Origin: Lachnospiraceae bacterium
GTDB lineage: Bacteria > Bacillota > Clostridia > Lachnospirales > Lachnospiraceae
Length of the DNA stretch: 64,000 bases
Assembly (NCBI GenBank): GCA_017461045.1
Contig: JAFTZJ010000022.1
Coordinates: forward strand, 1-64,000
Direction: 5' to 3'
The position numbers and the translations under genes were made by a program. This document shows positions 17,879 to 26,785 of this stretch, in pieces. The notes under the pieces are model-generated. The model was not told where the DNA came from and did not search any database. It was given only the letters and a program-made list of their open reading frames with translations. Every line of letters begins with the position of its first letter. The stretch's first letter is position 1.

Positions 17879-19156
17879 ATGGGAAAATGGAAAAATAGAC
17901 AGATATTATTTAGGGAATCTTTGGTGTTCTCCTTAATCGGAATCATGATGTGTGGTCTGGTTGCAACCGATAAAGTACATATATTTTCCGCTCGACATGT
18001 GGTTGCAGCTGAAATTTTAACAGAAAATATAGAAGAAACGGAGGATTCGGAAAAGGAATCTACTGATGATGAACTTGAGCCCCCTTACTTAGAATTATAC
18101 GCAGGTGCTGCGGCTTTGTTAGATGCAGATAGCGGAAGAGTATTATATGAAAAGAATGGATATGAGCCTAAGGCAATGGCCAGTACAACGAAGATAATGA
18201 CTTGTATATTAGCTTTGGAATTGGGCGATTTAAATAGTACTGTTACATTTTCAGCCAATGCAGCATCCAAGCCGGATGTACAAATGAATGGAAAAGAAGG
18301 GGAACAATATTATTTGAAGGATTTATTATATTCTTTAATGCTGGAATCCCATAATGATACTGCAGTAGCCATTGCAGAGCATATCGGAGGTTCGGAAGAA
18401 GGGTTTGCAGCGCTTATGAATGAAAAGGCTGTAGAACTTGGGGCATACGACACACATTTTGTAACAGCAAACGGATTGGATGCGGAAGGACATTATACTA
18501 CCGCTTGCGATTTGGGGCGGATAGCCTGTTATGCCATTCGTAATCCACAATTTCTGGAGATTATTCAGACACCGGCACATAGCTTTCAAGAAATAAACGG
18601 AGCCAGAAGTGTTGCAGTGACCAATCGGGATGCATTCCTCACCTCTTATGATGGGGCACTTGGAATCAAAACCGGGTTTACGGGAGAAGCCGGTTATTGT
18701 TTTGTAGGGGCAGCCAGACGGGAGAATAAAACCTTGGTTTCCGTGGTGTTAGCATCCGGTTGGCCACCTCATAAGTCCTATAAATGGAGTGATACACGTA
18801 CATTAATGGATTTTGGTATGTGCAATTATGAACCCACAACTATTATCGGACCGGATTATGAATTGCCGAAAATAACCATTCAAGAGGGGATTGAATGTGA
18901 ATCGGTTCCGGTTTATATCGAAGATAGTAGATGTACACTCCTTGGCAAGCATGAAACCGTTCAGTATGAAGAACATTTGCCGGAGGTATTGGAAGCACCT
19001 GTTTGTAGAGGGGATATTGCAGGTACTGTTGATATATATATTAGTGGGGAATTCCATGATAGTGTCGTTGTTTATATTGGAGGAGATGTAGCACGTATAA
19101 ACTATCCGTATGTATTTCGAAAGTTAGTGCGGGAATATTTTCTTCTATCAATATAA
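17879..19156 (+). CDS. D-alanyl-D-alanine carboxypeptidase, second copy
   Basis: This is a second DacF/PBP5-type peptidoglycan carboxypeptidase of about 425 residues. A signal or anchor helix is at residues 12-30, then an acidic linker (about 50-68). Motifs: STTK at S102-K105, SHN at 157-159 in place of the usual SGN, and KTG at 264-266. The start is uncertain. The ATG at 17879 has AGGTG about ten bases upstream, while the ATG at 17849 lies inside the terminator loop. No separate promoter is clear, so it may be read through from scpAB. Confidence 0.88.
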   Translation: MGKWKNRQILFRESLVFSLIGIMMCGLVATDKVHIFSARHVVAAEILTENIEETEDSEKESTDDELEPPYLELYAGAAALLDADSGRVLYEKNGYEPKAMASTTKIMTCILALELGDLNSTVTFSANAASKPDVQMNGKEGEQYYLKDLLYSLMLESHNDTAVAIAEHIGGSEEGFAALMNEKAVELGAYDTHFVTANGLDAEGHYTTACDLGRIACYAIRNPQFLEIIQTPAHSFQEINGARSVAVTNRDAFLTSYDGALGIKTGFTGEAGYCFVGAARRENKTLVSVVLASGWPPHKSYKWSDTRTLMDFGMCNYEPTTIIGPDYELPKITIQEGIECESVPVYIEDSRCTLLGKHETVQYEEHLPEVLEAPVCRGDIAGTVDIYISGEFHDSVVVYIGGDVARINYPYVFRKLVREYFLLSI

Positions 19157-19216
19157 AAATGAAAGAATTTCGGGCAAATGAACGGGAAGTTGTAAGAGAA
19201 TGTTAAAAGTTGAAGA

Positions 19217-19245
19217 TTGATAAGTATACATCAATATGTTATAAT
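19217..19245 (+). promoter_or_regulatory. Sigma-A promoter of the zinc-ribbon membrane protein gene
   Basis: TTGATA (19217-19222), a 17-base spacer and a perfect TATAAT (19240-19245) lie 92 bases before the start. A CodY-like box overlaps the -10 end. Confidence 0.7.
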
Positions 19246-19258
19246 TTTTCTGATAATT
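19244..19258. promoter_or_regulatory. Candidate CodY box
   Basis: ATTTTTCTGATAATT matches the CodY consensus AATTTTCWGAAAATT at 13 of 15 positions, with the central CWGA intact. It overlaps the end of the -10 hexamer and the likely transcription start, a position expected for repression. codY is in this window at 57825. Confidence 0.5.
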
Positions 19259-19337
19259 ATAGGTTCACACTTATGATTATGTAGTTGGATTACGAAGGAA
19301 CAGCATAGTCATAGGGATGAATAAAGGAGGAAATAAA

Positions 19338-20561
19338 ATGGAAGAAATGAAATGTAATGTATGTGGATCTGCAGTGAATGCAACAGATTCATTTTGTCAG
19401 AATTGTGGTAGCCCTGTGACACCTGCAGCACCGGAAATGCCAGAGGCTCCTGTAATGCCGGAAGCACCGGTTGTACCGGAGGCACCTGCAATGCCGGAGG
19501 CACCGGTTGTACCGGAAGCACCAGAGATGCCACAGCAGGAAACAACAGTATTATCAGGTAATCCGTTTAGCTTGGATGGCAATGAAGCACCGGCACCGGA
19601 AGCAAATCCTGTACCACCAACACCGGAAGCGAACCCAGCACCACCGGCACCAAATATGAGCGGTGTATATCAGACCCCTGGCATGGATACCAATTATCAG
19701 GGTACCTATACAGCACCGACCTATACACAGACAGTTGCTTCTGAACCAAAGAAGAAAGGTGGAATGGGTGTAGCTGCACTTATTTTATCGATTATTGGTT
19801 TATTAACCTCATGCTGTTTAGGCGGTTTCTTGTTCGGTTTAATTGGTATTATTTTAGGTATCGTAGCTGTAGCTAAGAATAAGGGTAAGGGAACCGGTAT
19901 CGCTGGTATTATTATCGGTGCAGTGGCATTTATCGTAAGTATTATTTCTAGCTTTGCATTTGTTCCTGCCTTCCTTGAAGGATTTAATGAAGGTTTCCAA
20001 AGTGGTTATGAGTCAGGACTTGATATGTATGATGATTATGACGACTATGATGATACAGATGATTCATATAGTTCATCTGTAAGTAATACAAACCAGATTT
20101 CAGTTGACGGTACAGTATATGAATTGCCGGCTTCTATGGATGCATTAGGATTATCAATTAACAGTGTAGATAGTGATATTGTAGAAGATGTTCAAGAATA
20201 TGGTATGTATGCCGGCGATTATGAATTCGTAGTATTTGATACAGCATATGGCACCAGCTTCTGGGGTTACATTGAAAATACCGGCTCTGATACAGTTTAT
20301 TCTGTAGATGATTTGGAAGTAACCGGAATTAATGTAGATAATTACTCAGATTTATGTACTGCATACTCAGCGGAAGTATATGGCGGAGTAACTTTGTATA
20401 TGAGCAGAACGGAAGTTGAAGAATTAATTGGTACTGCTGATTATGTGGATGATGAGGGCAAAGAGGCATACGAGAGTGTAGATGGATTAAATGTACTTCG
20501 AATTGGTTATGATGAATATGACTATGTAAACGAATTGGATTTAACAATTTATACCTACTAA
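19338..20561 (+). CDS. Zinc-ribbon, Pro/Glu-repeat, DUF4190-type membrane protein
   Basis: I cannot assign a function to this 407-residue protein. It has an N-terminal zinc ribbon (C6, C9, C20, C23), a repeat of Pro-Glu-Ala with Met or Val (about 27-65), a Pro-rich linker, then two or three glycine-rich membrane segments of the DUF4190 type (about 143-220). An acidic Asp/Tyr stretch and an external domain of about 150 residues follow. I chose the ATG at 19338 because AAAGGAGG (19323-19330) lies just before it. It has its own promoter and a possible CodY site. The protein at 38470 has a similar membrane module. Confidence 0.75.
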   Translation: MEEMKCNVCGSAVNATDSFCQNCGSPVTPAAPEMPEAPVMPEAPVVPEAPAMPEAPVVPEAPEMPQQETTVLSGNPFSLDGNEAPAPEANPVPPTPEANPAPPAPNMSGVYQTPGMDTNYQGTYTAPTYTQTVASEPKKKGGMGVAALILSIIGLLTSCCLGGFLFGLIGIILGIVAVAKNKGKGTGIAGIIIGAVAFIVSIISSFAFVPAFLEGFNEGFQSGYESGLDMYDDYDDYDDTDDSYSSSVSNTNQISVDGTVYELPASMDALGLSINSVDSDIVEDVQEYGMYAGDYEFVVFDTAYGTSFWGYIENTGSDTVYSVDDLEVTGINVDNYSDLCTAYSAEVYGGVTLYMSRTEVEELIGTADYVDDEGKEAYESVDGLNVLRIGYDEYDYVNELDLTIYTY

Positions 20562-20577
20562 TTGTAACAATTTCTGC

Positions 20578-20606
20578 TTGCAAAGTTAGATAGAGTGTGC
20601 TATTAT
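20578..20606 (+). promoter_or_regulatory. Sigma-A promoter of the rimP-nusA-infB operon
   Basis: TTGCAA (20578-20583), a 17-base spacer and TATTAT (20601-20606) lie about 100 bases before rimP and just before a leader hairpin. Confidence 0.6.
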
Positions 20607-20635
20607 GTGCAAGTAGCTTGATATTTGATGAACAG

Positions 20636-20670
20636 TAAGAGTGGACGGAAGTCCACTCTTATCTTGTGTT
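20636..20670 (+). terminator. Leader hairpin before rimP, possible attenuator
   Basis: A perfect 11-bp stem (20636-20646 with 20651-20661) around GGAA is followed by TCTTGTGTTT. It lies about 30 bases after the promoter. The T-stretch is imperfect, so it may be a weak or conditional terminator in the operon that encodes NusA. Confidence 0.5.
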
Positions 20671-20706
20671 TATGACAAGGTAATAATTAGGAAAGGAGTT
20701 CTGAAT

Positions 20707-21168
20707 TTGAAACGTGTAGAAGTAGAACAACGTTGTGAAGCATTGGTACAGCCAATATTAGACGAGAATCATTTTGAACTTTGGGACGTTGAGTATGTAA
20801 AGGAAGGTGCAAACTATTATCTTCGTGTATATGCGGATAAGGAAGGTGGTATTACCATTGATGATTGTGTGACCATTAGCCGGGCGTTAGAAGCGAAGTT
20901 GGACGAAGATGATTTTATTCAGGAAGCATATATCTTAGAAGTCAGCTCTCCGGGCTTGGGTCGGCCTTTGAAACGGGAACGAGATTTCCTAAGAAGTATT
21001 GGTGCTGAGGTTGATGTAAAATTATATCAGGCACTGAACGGTCAAAAGGAATTTACCGGTATTTTGAAAGAATACAAGGATGAACAGATTCTTTTGGAAC
21101 TGGAAGACGGAGAATTGGAATTAAAACGAAGCGACATTGCACTAATAAGATTAGCATTTGATTTTTAG
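20707..21168 (+). CDS. rimP: Ribosome maturation factor RimP
   Basis: RimP helps assemble the 30S subunit. The 153-residue protein has the typical WDVEYVKEG and VSSPGLGRPLKRERDF segments. The best start is TTG at 20707, preceded by GGAAAGGAG. A GTG at 20641 is in frame but lies inside the leader hairpin and would give an untypically long N-terminus. First gene of the nusA-infB operon. Confidence 0.93.
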   Translation: MKRVEVEQRCEALVQPILDENHFELWDVEYVKEGANYYLRVYADKEGGITIDDCVTISRALEAKLDEDDFIQEAYILEVSSPGLGRPLKRERDFLRSIGAEVDVKLYQALNGQKEFTGILKEYKDEQILLELEDGELELKRSDIALIRLAFDF

Positions 21169-21200
21169 GGCAATACACAAAATAATAGGAGGATAAAAAA

Positions 21201-22262
21201 ATGTCAGAAATCATGGATGCACTTACTCAGATTGAGAAAGAGAAAGGAATTGATAAAGAAATCTTAATGGAAACCATTGAGAAAGCGATTATCGATGCGT
21301 ACAAGAAGGATAAAGATAGTGAAGTGAATATGCAGGTAGAAATGAATCGGGAAACCGGAGCATTTACAGCCTATGTAGAACGTGAAGTTGTGGACGAGGT
21401 AGAAAATCCTTCAACACAGATTAGTTTAGAAGATGCAAAGATGCATGATGTAAAATACGAGGTTGGGGATGTGGTTCGTATTGATGTTCAGCCAAAGAAT
21501 TTTGGTCGTATTTCAGCACAGAACGCAAGAAATGTAATCGTACAGAAGATTAAGGAAGAAGAGAGAAAGTCGATTTTCAATCATTTCCAATGTAAGGAAA
21601 AAGACGTAGTTACCGGTGTGGTACAGCGATATGTGGGAAGAAATGTATGTATCAGTTTAGATGATAAGACAGATGCAATTTTAACAGAGAATGAGCAGAT
21701 TCCGGGTGAAACCTTCCATGCTACAGACCGAGTAAAGTTATACATTATTGAAGTAAAATCAAGTAGTAAGGGTCCGAAGATTTTAGTGTCCAGAACCCAT
21801 CCGGAATTGGTAAAGCGTCTATTTGAAAAGGAAGTAACCGAAGTTGCAGATGGAACAGTAGAAATTAAGAATATTTCCAGAGAAGCAGGTTCTCGTTCAA
21901 AGATTGCAGTATGGTCCAATGATGCCAATGTAGATCCGGTTGGTGCTTGCGTAGGCTTAAATGGTGCCAGAGTAAATGCAATTGTAAGTGATTTACGTGG
22001 TGAAAAAATCGATATTATTAACTGGAATGAGAATCCGGCAATTTTTATTAAGAATGCTTTAAGTCCATCCAGTGTTGTATCTGTTACAGTTGACTTAGAT
22101 GAAAAGAGTGCTAAGGTTGTTGTGCCGGATAATCAGTTGTCATTGGCAATTGGTAAAGAAGGTCAGAATGCCAGATTAGCAGCTCGTTTGACCGGATATA
22201 AGATTGATATTAAGAGTGAATCTCAGGCAGAAGAACTGGAAGAAGACGATATTGAAGAATAA
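21201..22262 (+). CDS. nusA: Transcription termination/antitermination protein NusA
   Basis: NusA binds RNA polymerase and modulates pausing, termination and antitermination. The 353-residue protein has an N-terminal polymerase-binding domain, an S1 domain (about 130-200) and two KH domains ending near 345, including AIGKEGQNARLAARLTGYKIDI. The acidic repeats of proteobacterial NusA are absent, as usual in Firmicutes. AGGAGG lies before the ATG. Its operon position between rimP and ylxR is canonical. Confidence 0.97.
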   Translation: MSEIMDALTQIEKEKGIDKEILMETIEKAIIDAYKKDKDSEVNMQVEMNRETGAFTAYVEREVVDEVENPSTQISLEDAKMHDVKYEVGDVVRIDVQPKNFGRISAQNARNVIVQKIKEEERKSIFNHFQCKEKDVVTGVVQRYVGRNVCISLDDKTDAILTENEQIPGETFHATDRVKLYIIEVKSSSKGPKILVSRTHPELVKRLFEKEVTEVADGTVEIKNISREAGSRSKIAVWSNDANVDPVGACVGLNGARVNAIVSDLRGEKIDIINWNENPAIFIKNALSPSSVVSVTVDLDEKSAKVVVPDNQLSLAIGKEGQNARLAARLTGYKIDIKSESQAEELEEDDIEE

Positions 22263-22290
22263 TCAGACATAATAGTTAGGAAGTGAGCGT

Positions 22291-22563
22291 GTGGCAAAGA
22301 AACCAACTTTAAGACAATGTATTGGCTGCAATCAGCCAATGGAAAAAAAGGATTTGATTCGTATAATACGGAATCCGGAAGGTGTCATTGAGTTAGATGC
22401 CACCGGCAAGAAAAATGGCAGAGGTGCATATATATGTGCAACTCAGGAATGTCTGAAAAAAGCAATGAAATCCAAGGGACTGGACCGGTCATTTAAGATG
22501 GCGGTACCAAAGGAAATTTACCAACAGTTGAGTAAGGAGTTGAGTGAACTTGAAACCAAATAA
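22291..22563 (+). CDS. ylxR: YlxR/RnpM family RNA-binding protein
   Basis: This 90-residue protein has the DUF448 signature: RQCIGC near the N-terminus and KNGRGAYIC in the middle. In Bacillus subtilis a homologue binds the RNase P RNA and modulates it. The start is GTG, with AGGAAGTGAG upstream. It overlaps the following ylxQ gene by about 20 bases. Confidence 0.92.
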   Translation: MAKKPTLRQCIGCNQPMEKKDLIRIIRNPEGVIELDATGKKNGRGAYICATQECLKKAMKSKGLDRSFKMAVPKEIYQQLSKELSELETK

Positions 22564-22873
22564 AGTTTATTCTTTGCTGGGATTAGCAACGAAGGCAGGG
22601 AAGGTTGTAAGTGGCGAATTTTCAACTGAAAAAGCGATTAAATCAGGAAAAGCATTTTTTGTAATTGTGGCAGAGGATGCTTCGGATAATACGAAGAAAT
22701 CCTTTTCTGATTCATGTAGTTACTACCAGGTACCTTTTGCAATCTACGGAACCAAAGACGAGTTAGGACATTGTATAGGGAAGCAAATGCGAGCTTCACT
22801 GGCAGTGATTGAAGAGGGATTTGGACGTGAAATTGCAAAGAAGATGGAATTGCAGAACAATATGGAGGTGTAA
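22544..22873 (+). CDS. ylxQ: YlxQ, L7Ae-type ribosomal-like RNA-binding protein
   Basis: The 109-residue protein is an L7Ae/L30e-fold protein, with GLATKAGKVVSGEFSTEKAI and a VAEDASDNTKKSF segment. Homologues in this operon bind kink-turn RNA, but the target is not established. The start is either GTG at 22544 or TTG at 22550; AAGGAG at 22534-22539 favours the TTG spacing. It overlaps ylxR and sits four bases from infB. Confidence 0.9.
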   Translation: MNLKPNKVYSLLGLATKAGKVVSGEFSTEKAIKSGKAFFVIVAEDASDNTKKSFSDSCSYYQVPFAIYGTKDELGHCIGKQMRASLAVIEEGFGREIAKKMELQNNMEV

Positions 22874-22876
22874 CGG

Positions 22877-25330
22877 ATGGCAAAAGTAATTATTAATAAA
22901 TTAAGTAAAGAATTAGGCGTTGAGAGTAAAGAGATAATTGCCCTATTAGAGAAGAACGGAATTACCGGCAAGAAGCATCAGTCAGGCTTGGAACCGGAAG
23001 AAGAAGCGGTGGTTCGTAAGGCATTTGGAGCAAAAGCAGCACCGAAGGTTGAAGAAAAGACAGATAGTAAAAAGGCAGTGAAAACTGAATCGAAAAAAGA
23101 AGCAAAAACTGAATCGAAAAAAGAAGCAAAAACTGAATCGAAAAAAGAAGCAAAAACTGAGATTAAGAAGGATACAAAGGCAGAAGTTAAAAAGGAAACG
23201 AAAGCAGAGCCTAAAAAAGAGGCGAAGGTAGAGTCTAAGAAGGAAGCAAAGGCAGAAACCAAGAAGGAAGATAAGCCGGAGCAGAAGTCAAATCAGACGA
23301 AGAAGGAAGATAATAAGCAGCAAAATGGTAATAACCATGGTAAGCAACAGAAGAAGAATGACAACAATCGGAATGGCAACAAGAAGGAGCATACCATTGT
23401 AACCTTCCAGGCAGAACCAAGCAATAAGAAGAATAAGAAAAACAATAAAGCCAATAATAATGGTAACAATGGCAATAACAACAATGCTAAGAATGAAAAA
23501 CCCGGAAAACCGGAAAAGAGAAGCGGTCAGTTTATCAAACCGGAACCAAAGGTAGTAGAGAAAGAACCGGAAGATACAATCAAGACAATTGAATTCCCAC
23601 CGGTTATGACCATTAAAGAATTTGCTGATAAGATTGGTGTACCGGTAAATCAGTTGATTAAGAAAATGTTCTTAGCAGGCAAGATGGTGAATGTGAACTC
23701 TGATATTGAATTCGATGAAGCAGCAGAAATCGCTTTGGAATACAATATCATTGCCGAAGAAGAGGAACAGGTAGATGTAATTGAGGAGATGCTGAAGGAA
23801 GAAGAGGAAGATGAGTCATTAATGAGTTCTCGTCCACCGGTAGTCTGTGTTATGGGTCACGTTGATCATGGTAAGACATCTTTGTTAGATGCAATCCGTA
23901 CAACTCATGTAACCAGCGGTGAGGCCGGCGGTATTACCCAGCACATTGGTGCTTCTGTAGTTGAGGTAAATGATCAGACAATTACCTTCTTAGATACACC
24001 GGGACATGAGGCATTTACAGCTATGCGTATGCGTGGTGCCCAGTCTACTGATATTGCAATTTTGGTAGTTGCAGCAGATGATGGTGTAATGCCACAGACT
24101 GTAGAAGCGATTAACCATGCGAAGGCTGCAGGCGTTGAAATTATTGTTGCAGTTAATAAGATTGATAAAGAAAGTGCCAATGTTGAGCGTGTAAAACAGG
24201 AATTAATGGAATACGAATTAGTTGCTGAAGAATGGGGCGGTTCTACTATTTTCTGTCCGGTTTCCGCACATACCAAGGAAGGTATGGAAAACCTGTTAGA
24301 AATGATTCTGTTAACAGCAGAAGTAATGGAATTAAAGGCTAACAAGAATCGTAAGGCAAGAGGTATTGTTATTGAAGCCGAGCTGGATAAGGGACGTGGT
24401 CCGGTTGCAACCGTTTTGGTACAAAAGGGTACCTTAAAGGTTGGTGATACCATTGCAGTTGGTAGTGCACATGGTAAGGTTCGTGCTATGATGGATGATA
24501 AGCAACGGAGAGTGAAAGAAGCAACTCCGTCTACTCCGGTAGAGATTCTTGGCTTAAACGGTGTTCCAAATGCAGGTGAAATCTTTATTTCAACTGATAA
24601 TGAAAAAGAAGCAAGAACCATGGCGGAAGCATTTATCAGCTATGAGAAGGAAAAACTGATTGCAGAAACCAAGTCTAAGATGTCCTTAGATGATTTGTTC
24701 TCACAGATTCAGGCTGGTAATGTCAAGGAATTAAATCTGGTTGTAAAGGCAGATGTACAGGGTTCTGTTGAAGCTGTTAAGCAGAGCTTATTGAAGTTAT
24801 CAAATGAAGAAGTTGTAATTAAGGTTATTCATGCAGGTGTTGGTGCAATTAATGAATCCGACGTTATTTTGGCTTCGGCATCCAATGCGATTATTATTGG
24901 ATTTAACGTACGTCCGGATGTAACTGCTAAGGATACAGCAGAGCGTGAGCAGGTTGATTTACGTTTGTATCGTGTTATTTATGATGCAATTGAAGATATT
25001 GAGGCTGCTATGAAGGGTATGTTAGACCCAATTTATGAAGAAAAAGTAATTGGTCATGCAGAGGTACGTCAGACTTATAAGGCTTCCGGCGTTGGTACAA
25101 TTGCAGGTTCTTATATTCTGGATGGTATTATTCAGAAAAATGCTACCTGTCGTGTATTCCGGGAAGGTGAGCAGATTTTCGAAGGACCTTTGGCATCCTT
25201 AAAGCGTTTCAAGGACGATGTGAAGGAAGTAAAGAGCGGATACGAGTGTGGTCTTGTATTTGATGGCTTCCATGATGTAAAGGAATTCGACCAGATTGAA
25301 GCTTATATTATGGTTGAGGTACCTAGATAA
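22877..25330 (+). CDS. infB: Translation initiation factor IF-2
   Basis: IF-2 is the GTPase that brings initiator tRNA to the ribosome. The 817-residue protein has an N-terminal IF2_N domain, a long Lys/Glu/Asn low-complexity linker (about 60-230), a second IF2_N domain (about 240-295), then the G domain with GHVDHGKT at 327-334, DTPGHEAF and NKID, and domains II-IV. A GGAGGTG ribosome site precedes the ATG. The linker contains a perfect 24-base triple repeat. Confidence 0.97.
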   Translation: MAKVIINKLSKELGVESKEIIALLEKNGITGKKHQSGLEPEEEAVVRKAFGAKAAPKVEEKTDSKKAVKTESKKEAKTESKKEAKTESKKEAKTEIKKDTKAEVKKETKAEPKKEAKVESKKEAKAETKKEDKPEQKSNQTKKEDNKQQNGNNHGKQQKKNDNNRNGNKKEHTIVTFQAEPSNKKNKKNNKANNNGNNGNNNNAKNEKPGKPEKRSGQFIKPEPKVVEKEPEDTIKTIEFPPVMTIKEFADKIGVPVNQLIKKMFLAGKMVNVNSDIEFDEAAEIALEYNIIAEEEEQVDVIEEMLKEEEEDESLMSSRPPVVCVMGHVDHGKTSLLDAIRTTHVTSGEAGGITQHIGASVVEVNDQTITFLDTPGHEAFTAMRMRGAQSTDIAILVVAADDGVMPQTVEAINHAKAAGVEIIVAVNKIDKESANVERVKQELMEYELVAEEWGGSTIFCPVSAHTKEGMENLLEMILLTAEVMELKANKNRKARGIVIEAELDKGRGPVATVLVQKGTLKVGDTIAVGSAHGKVRAMMDDKQRRVKEATPSTPVEILGLNGVPNAGEIFISTDNEKEARTMAEAFISYEKEKLIAETKSKMSLDDLFSQIQAGNVKELNLVVKADVQGSVEAVKQSLLKLSNEEVVIKVIHAGVGAINESDVILASASNAIIIGFNVRPDVTAKDTAEREQVDLRLYRVIYDAIEDIEAAMKGMLDPIYEEKVIGHAEVRQTYKASGVGTIAGSYILDGIIQKNATCRVFREGEQIFEGPLASLKRFKDDVKEVKSGYECGLVFDGFHDVKEFDQIEAYIMVEVPR
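23084..23155 (+). repeat. Perfect 24-base tandem repeat, three units, inside infB
   Basis: The unit ACTGAATCGAAAAAAGAAGC plus AAAA is repeated three times without change and keeps frame. It encodes part of the Lys/Glu linker of IF-2. The identity between units suggests recent slippage expansion. Confidence 0.9.
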
Positions 25331-25342
25331 GAGGTAGAAATC

Positions 25343-25729
25343 ATGAGAAAGAATAGTGTTAAAAATACTAGAATTAATAGCGAGGTTCAACGGGAACTGA
25401 GCATCATTATCCGAGAAGATATTAAAGATCCGCGTATTCATTTCCTGACTTCTGTTACAGATGTGCAGGTTGCACCGGATTTGAAGACCTGTAAGGCATA
25501 CATTAGTGTTATGGGTGATGAAGAGGAACAACAGAATACCTTGGCCGGATTAAAGAGTGCAATGGGCTATATTCGTCGGGAATTGGCACATCGGATTAAT
25601 CTTCGAAATACGCCGGAAATTACATTTATTCTGGATGATTCCATTGCATATGGTGCAGCAATGTCAAAGAAAATTGCAGATTTGCATGTAGAAGAATATG
25701 ATTCGGATGAGGAATCAGCGGAAGAATAA
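25343..25729 (+). CDS. rbfA: Ribosome-binding factor A
   Basis: RbfA is a KH-fold factor for late 30S maturation. The 128-residue protein has RINSEVQRELSIIIREDIKDP at the start (residues about 10-30) and the TFILDDSIAYGAAMSKKI segment. The C-terminus is acidic. It follows infB by 12 bases, in standard order. Confidence 0.96.
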   Translation: MRKNSVKNTRINSEVQRELSIIIREDIKDPRIHFLTSVTDVQVAPDLKTCKAYISVMGDEEEQQNTLAGLKSAMGYIRRELAHRINLRNTPEITFILDDSIAYGAAMSKKIADLHVEEYDSDEESAEE

Positions 25730-25777
25730 TCAGTACAGGATTAGTGATTAAAATAGCGGAAGAAATAGGTGAAAATT

Positions 25778-26728
25778 ATGAACCAATTTATGGAAGCAAT
25801 TGAACAGGCACAGAGTATTGTTATTCTGGGGCATATTCGCCCGGATGGAGACTGTGTAGGTTCTTGTACAGGAATGTACAATTATATTATGGATAATTTT
25901 TCGGGGAAGCAGGTAGATATTTATCTGGGACAATTTGATTCTGAGTTCTTGTTCTTGAATGGTGCTGATAAGGTGCATCATGAGGTACAGGAAGGAATCA
26001 CCTATGATTTATGTCTGGCACTGGATTGTGCCAGTACAGACCGGTTTGGAGAATTTTCCGTTTATTATGAAACTGCGAAGGTAAAGGCGGCGATTGACCA
26101 TCATGCCAGCAATGGCGGATATGGTGACATTTGTTTTGTGAAACCGGATGCTTCTGCGGCCTGCGAAGTAATCTATGGCTTATTAGAGCGGGATAAAATC
26201 AGCAAGCAATGTGCGGAAGCCTTATATCTCGGCATTGTGCATGATACCGGTGTCTTTAAGCATAGCAATACCACGAAGGAAACCATGTGTATTGCCGGTG
26301 ATTTGATTGCTTTGGGGGCTATGCCAAGCGAAATAATTGACCGGACATTTTACAGCAAGAGTTATGTACAGAATCAGATTCTGGGCAGAGCCTTGATGGA
26401 AAGCTATATGGCTTTGGAAAATCGGTGTGTAGTAACCTGTTTGCGGAAGGATGTGTTTGATTTCTATCATGCGACCAGTGTAGATGTGGATGGCGTTGTA
26501 GATCAGATACGGGTTACGAGAGGTATTGAGGTGGCGGTATTCTATTATGAATATGAGCCGGATACGTATAAGTTTAGCCTTCGTTCTAACGAATATGTGG
26601 ATGTAAGTAAGATTGCTGTTCATTTTGGCGGAGGCGGTCATTTGCATGCGGCAGGTTTCTCCTTGGTTGGAGAATGTCATGAGGTGATTGCAAAGGTATT
26701 AGAACAGATTTCTTTACAATTAAAGTAA
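25778..26728 (+). CDS. nrnA: DHH phosphoesterase, NrnA-type oligoribonuclease / pAp phosphatase
   Basis: This 316-residue protein has a DHH domain with HIRPDGDCVGS (metal-binding aspartates), the DHH motif in AIDHHAS, and a DHHA1 domain ending in GGGGHLHAAG. NrnA homologues degrade very short RNAs and dephosphorylate 3'-phosphoadenosine 5'-phosphate. The ATG at 25778 follows AATAGGTG; a GTG at 25769 is possible but less well placed. Location between rbfA and truB is typical. Confidence 0.9.
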   Translation: MNQFMEAIEQAQSIVILGHIRPDGDCVGSCTGMYNYIMDNFSGKQVDIYLGQFDSEFLFLNGADKVHHEVQEGITYDLCLALDCASTDRFGEFSVYYETAKVKAAIDHHASNGGYGDICFVKPDASAACEVIYGLLERDKISKQCAEALYLGIVHDTGVFKHSNTTKETMCIAGDLIALGAMPSEIIDRTFYSKSYVQNQILGRALMESYMALENRCVVTCLRKDVFDFYHATSVDVDGVVDQIRVTRGIEVAVFYYEYEPDTYKFSLRSNEYVDVSKIAVHFGGGGHLHAAGFSLVGECHEVIAKVLEQISLQLK

Positions 26729-26738
26729 TAATTCTATC

Positions 26739-26765
26739 AAAACAGCCCGTTGTGGCTGTTTTGTA
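26739..26765 (+). terminator. Hairpin between nrnA and truB
   Basis: AAAACAGCC (26739-26747) pairs with GGCTGTTTT (26754-26762) around CGTTGT, then GTAAT. It may be a weak terminator or attenuator that lowers truB-ribF expression. Confidence 0.55.
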
Positions 26766-26785
26766 ATAGAAGCAGGAGTAAATGG

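Noticed and set aside
23974..24621. 215-residue minus-strand frame inside infB
   Set aside because: It is antisense to the conserved IF-2 G domain; the plus-strand reading is certain.
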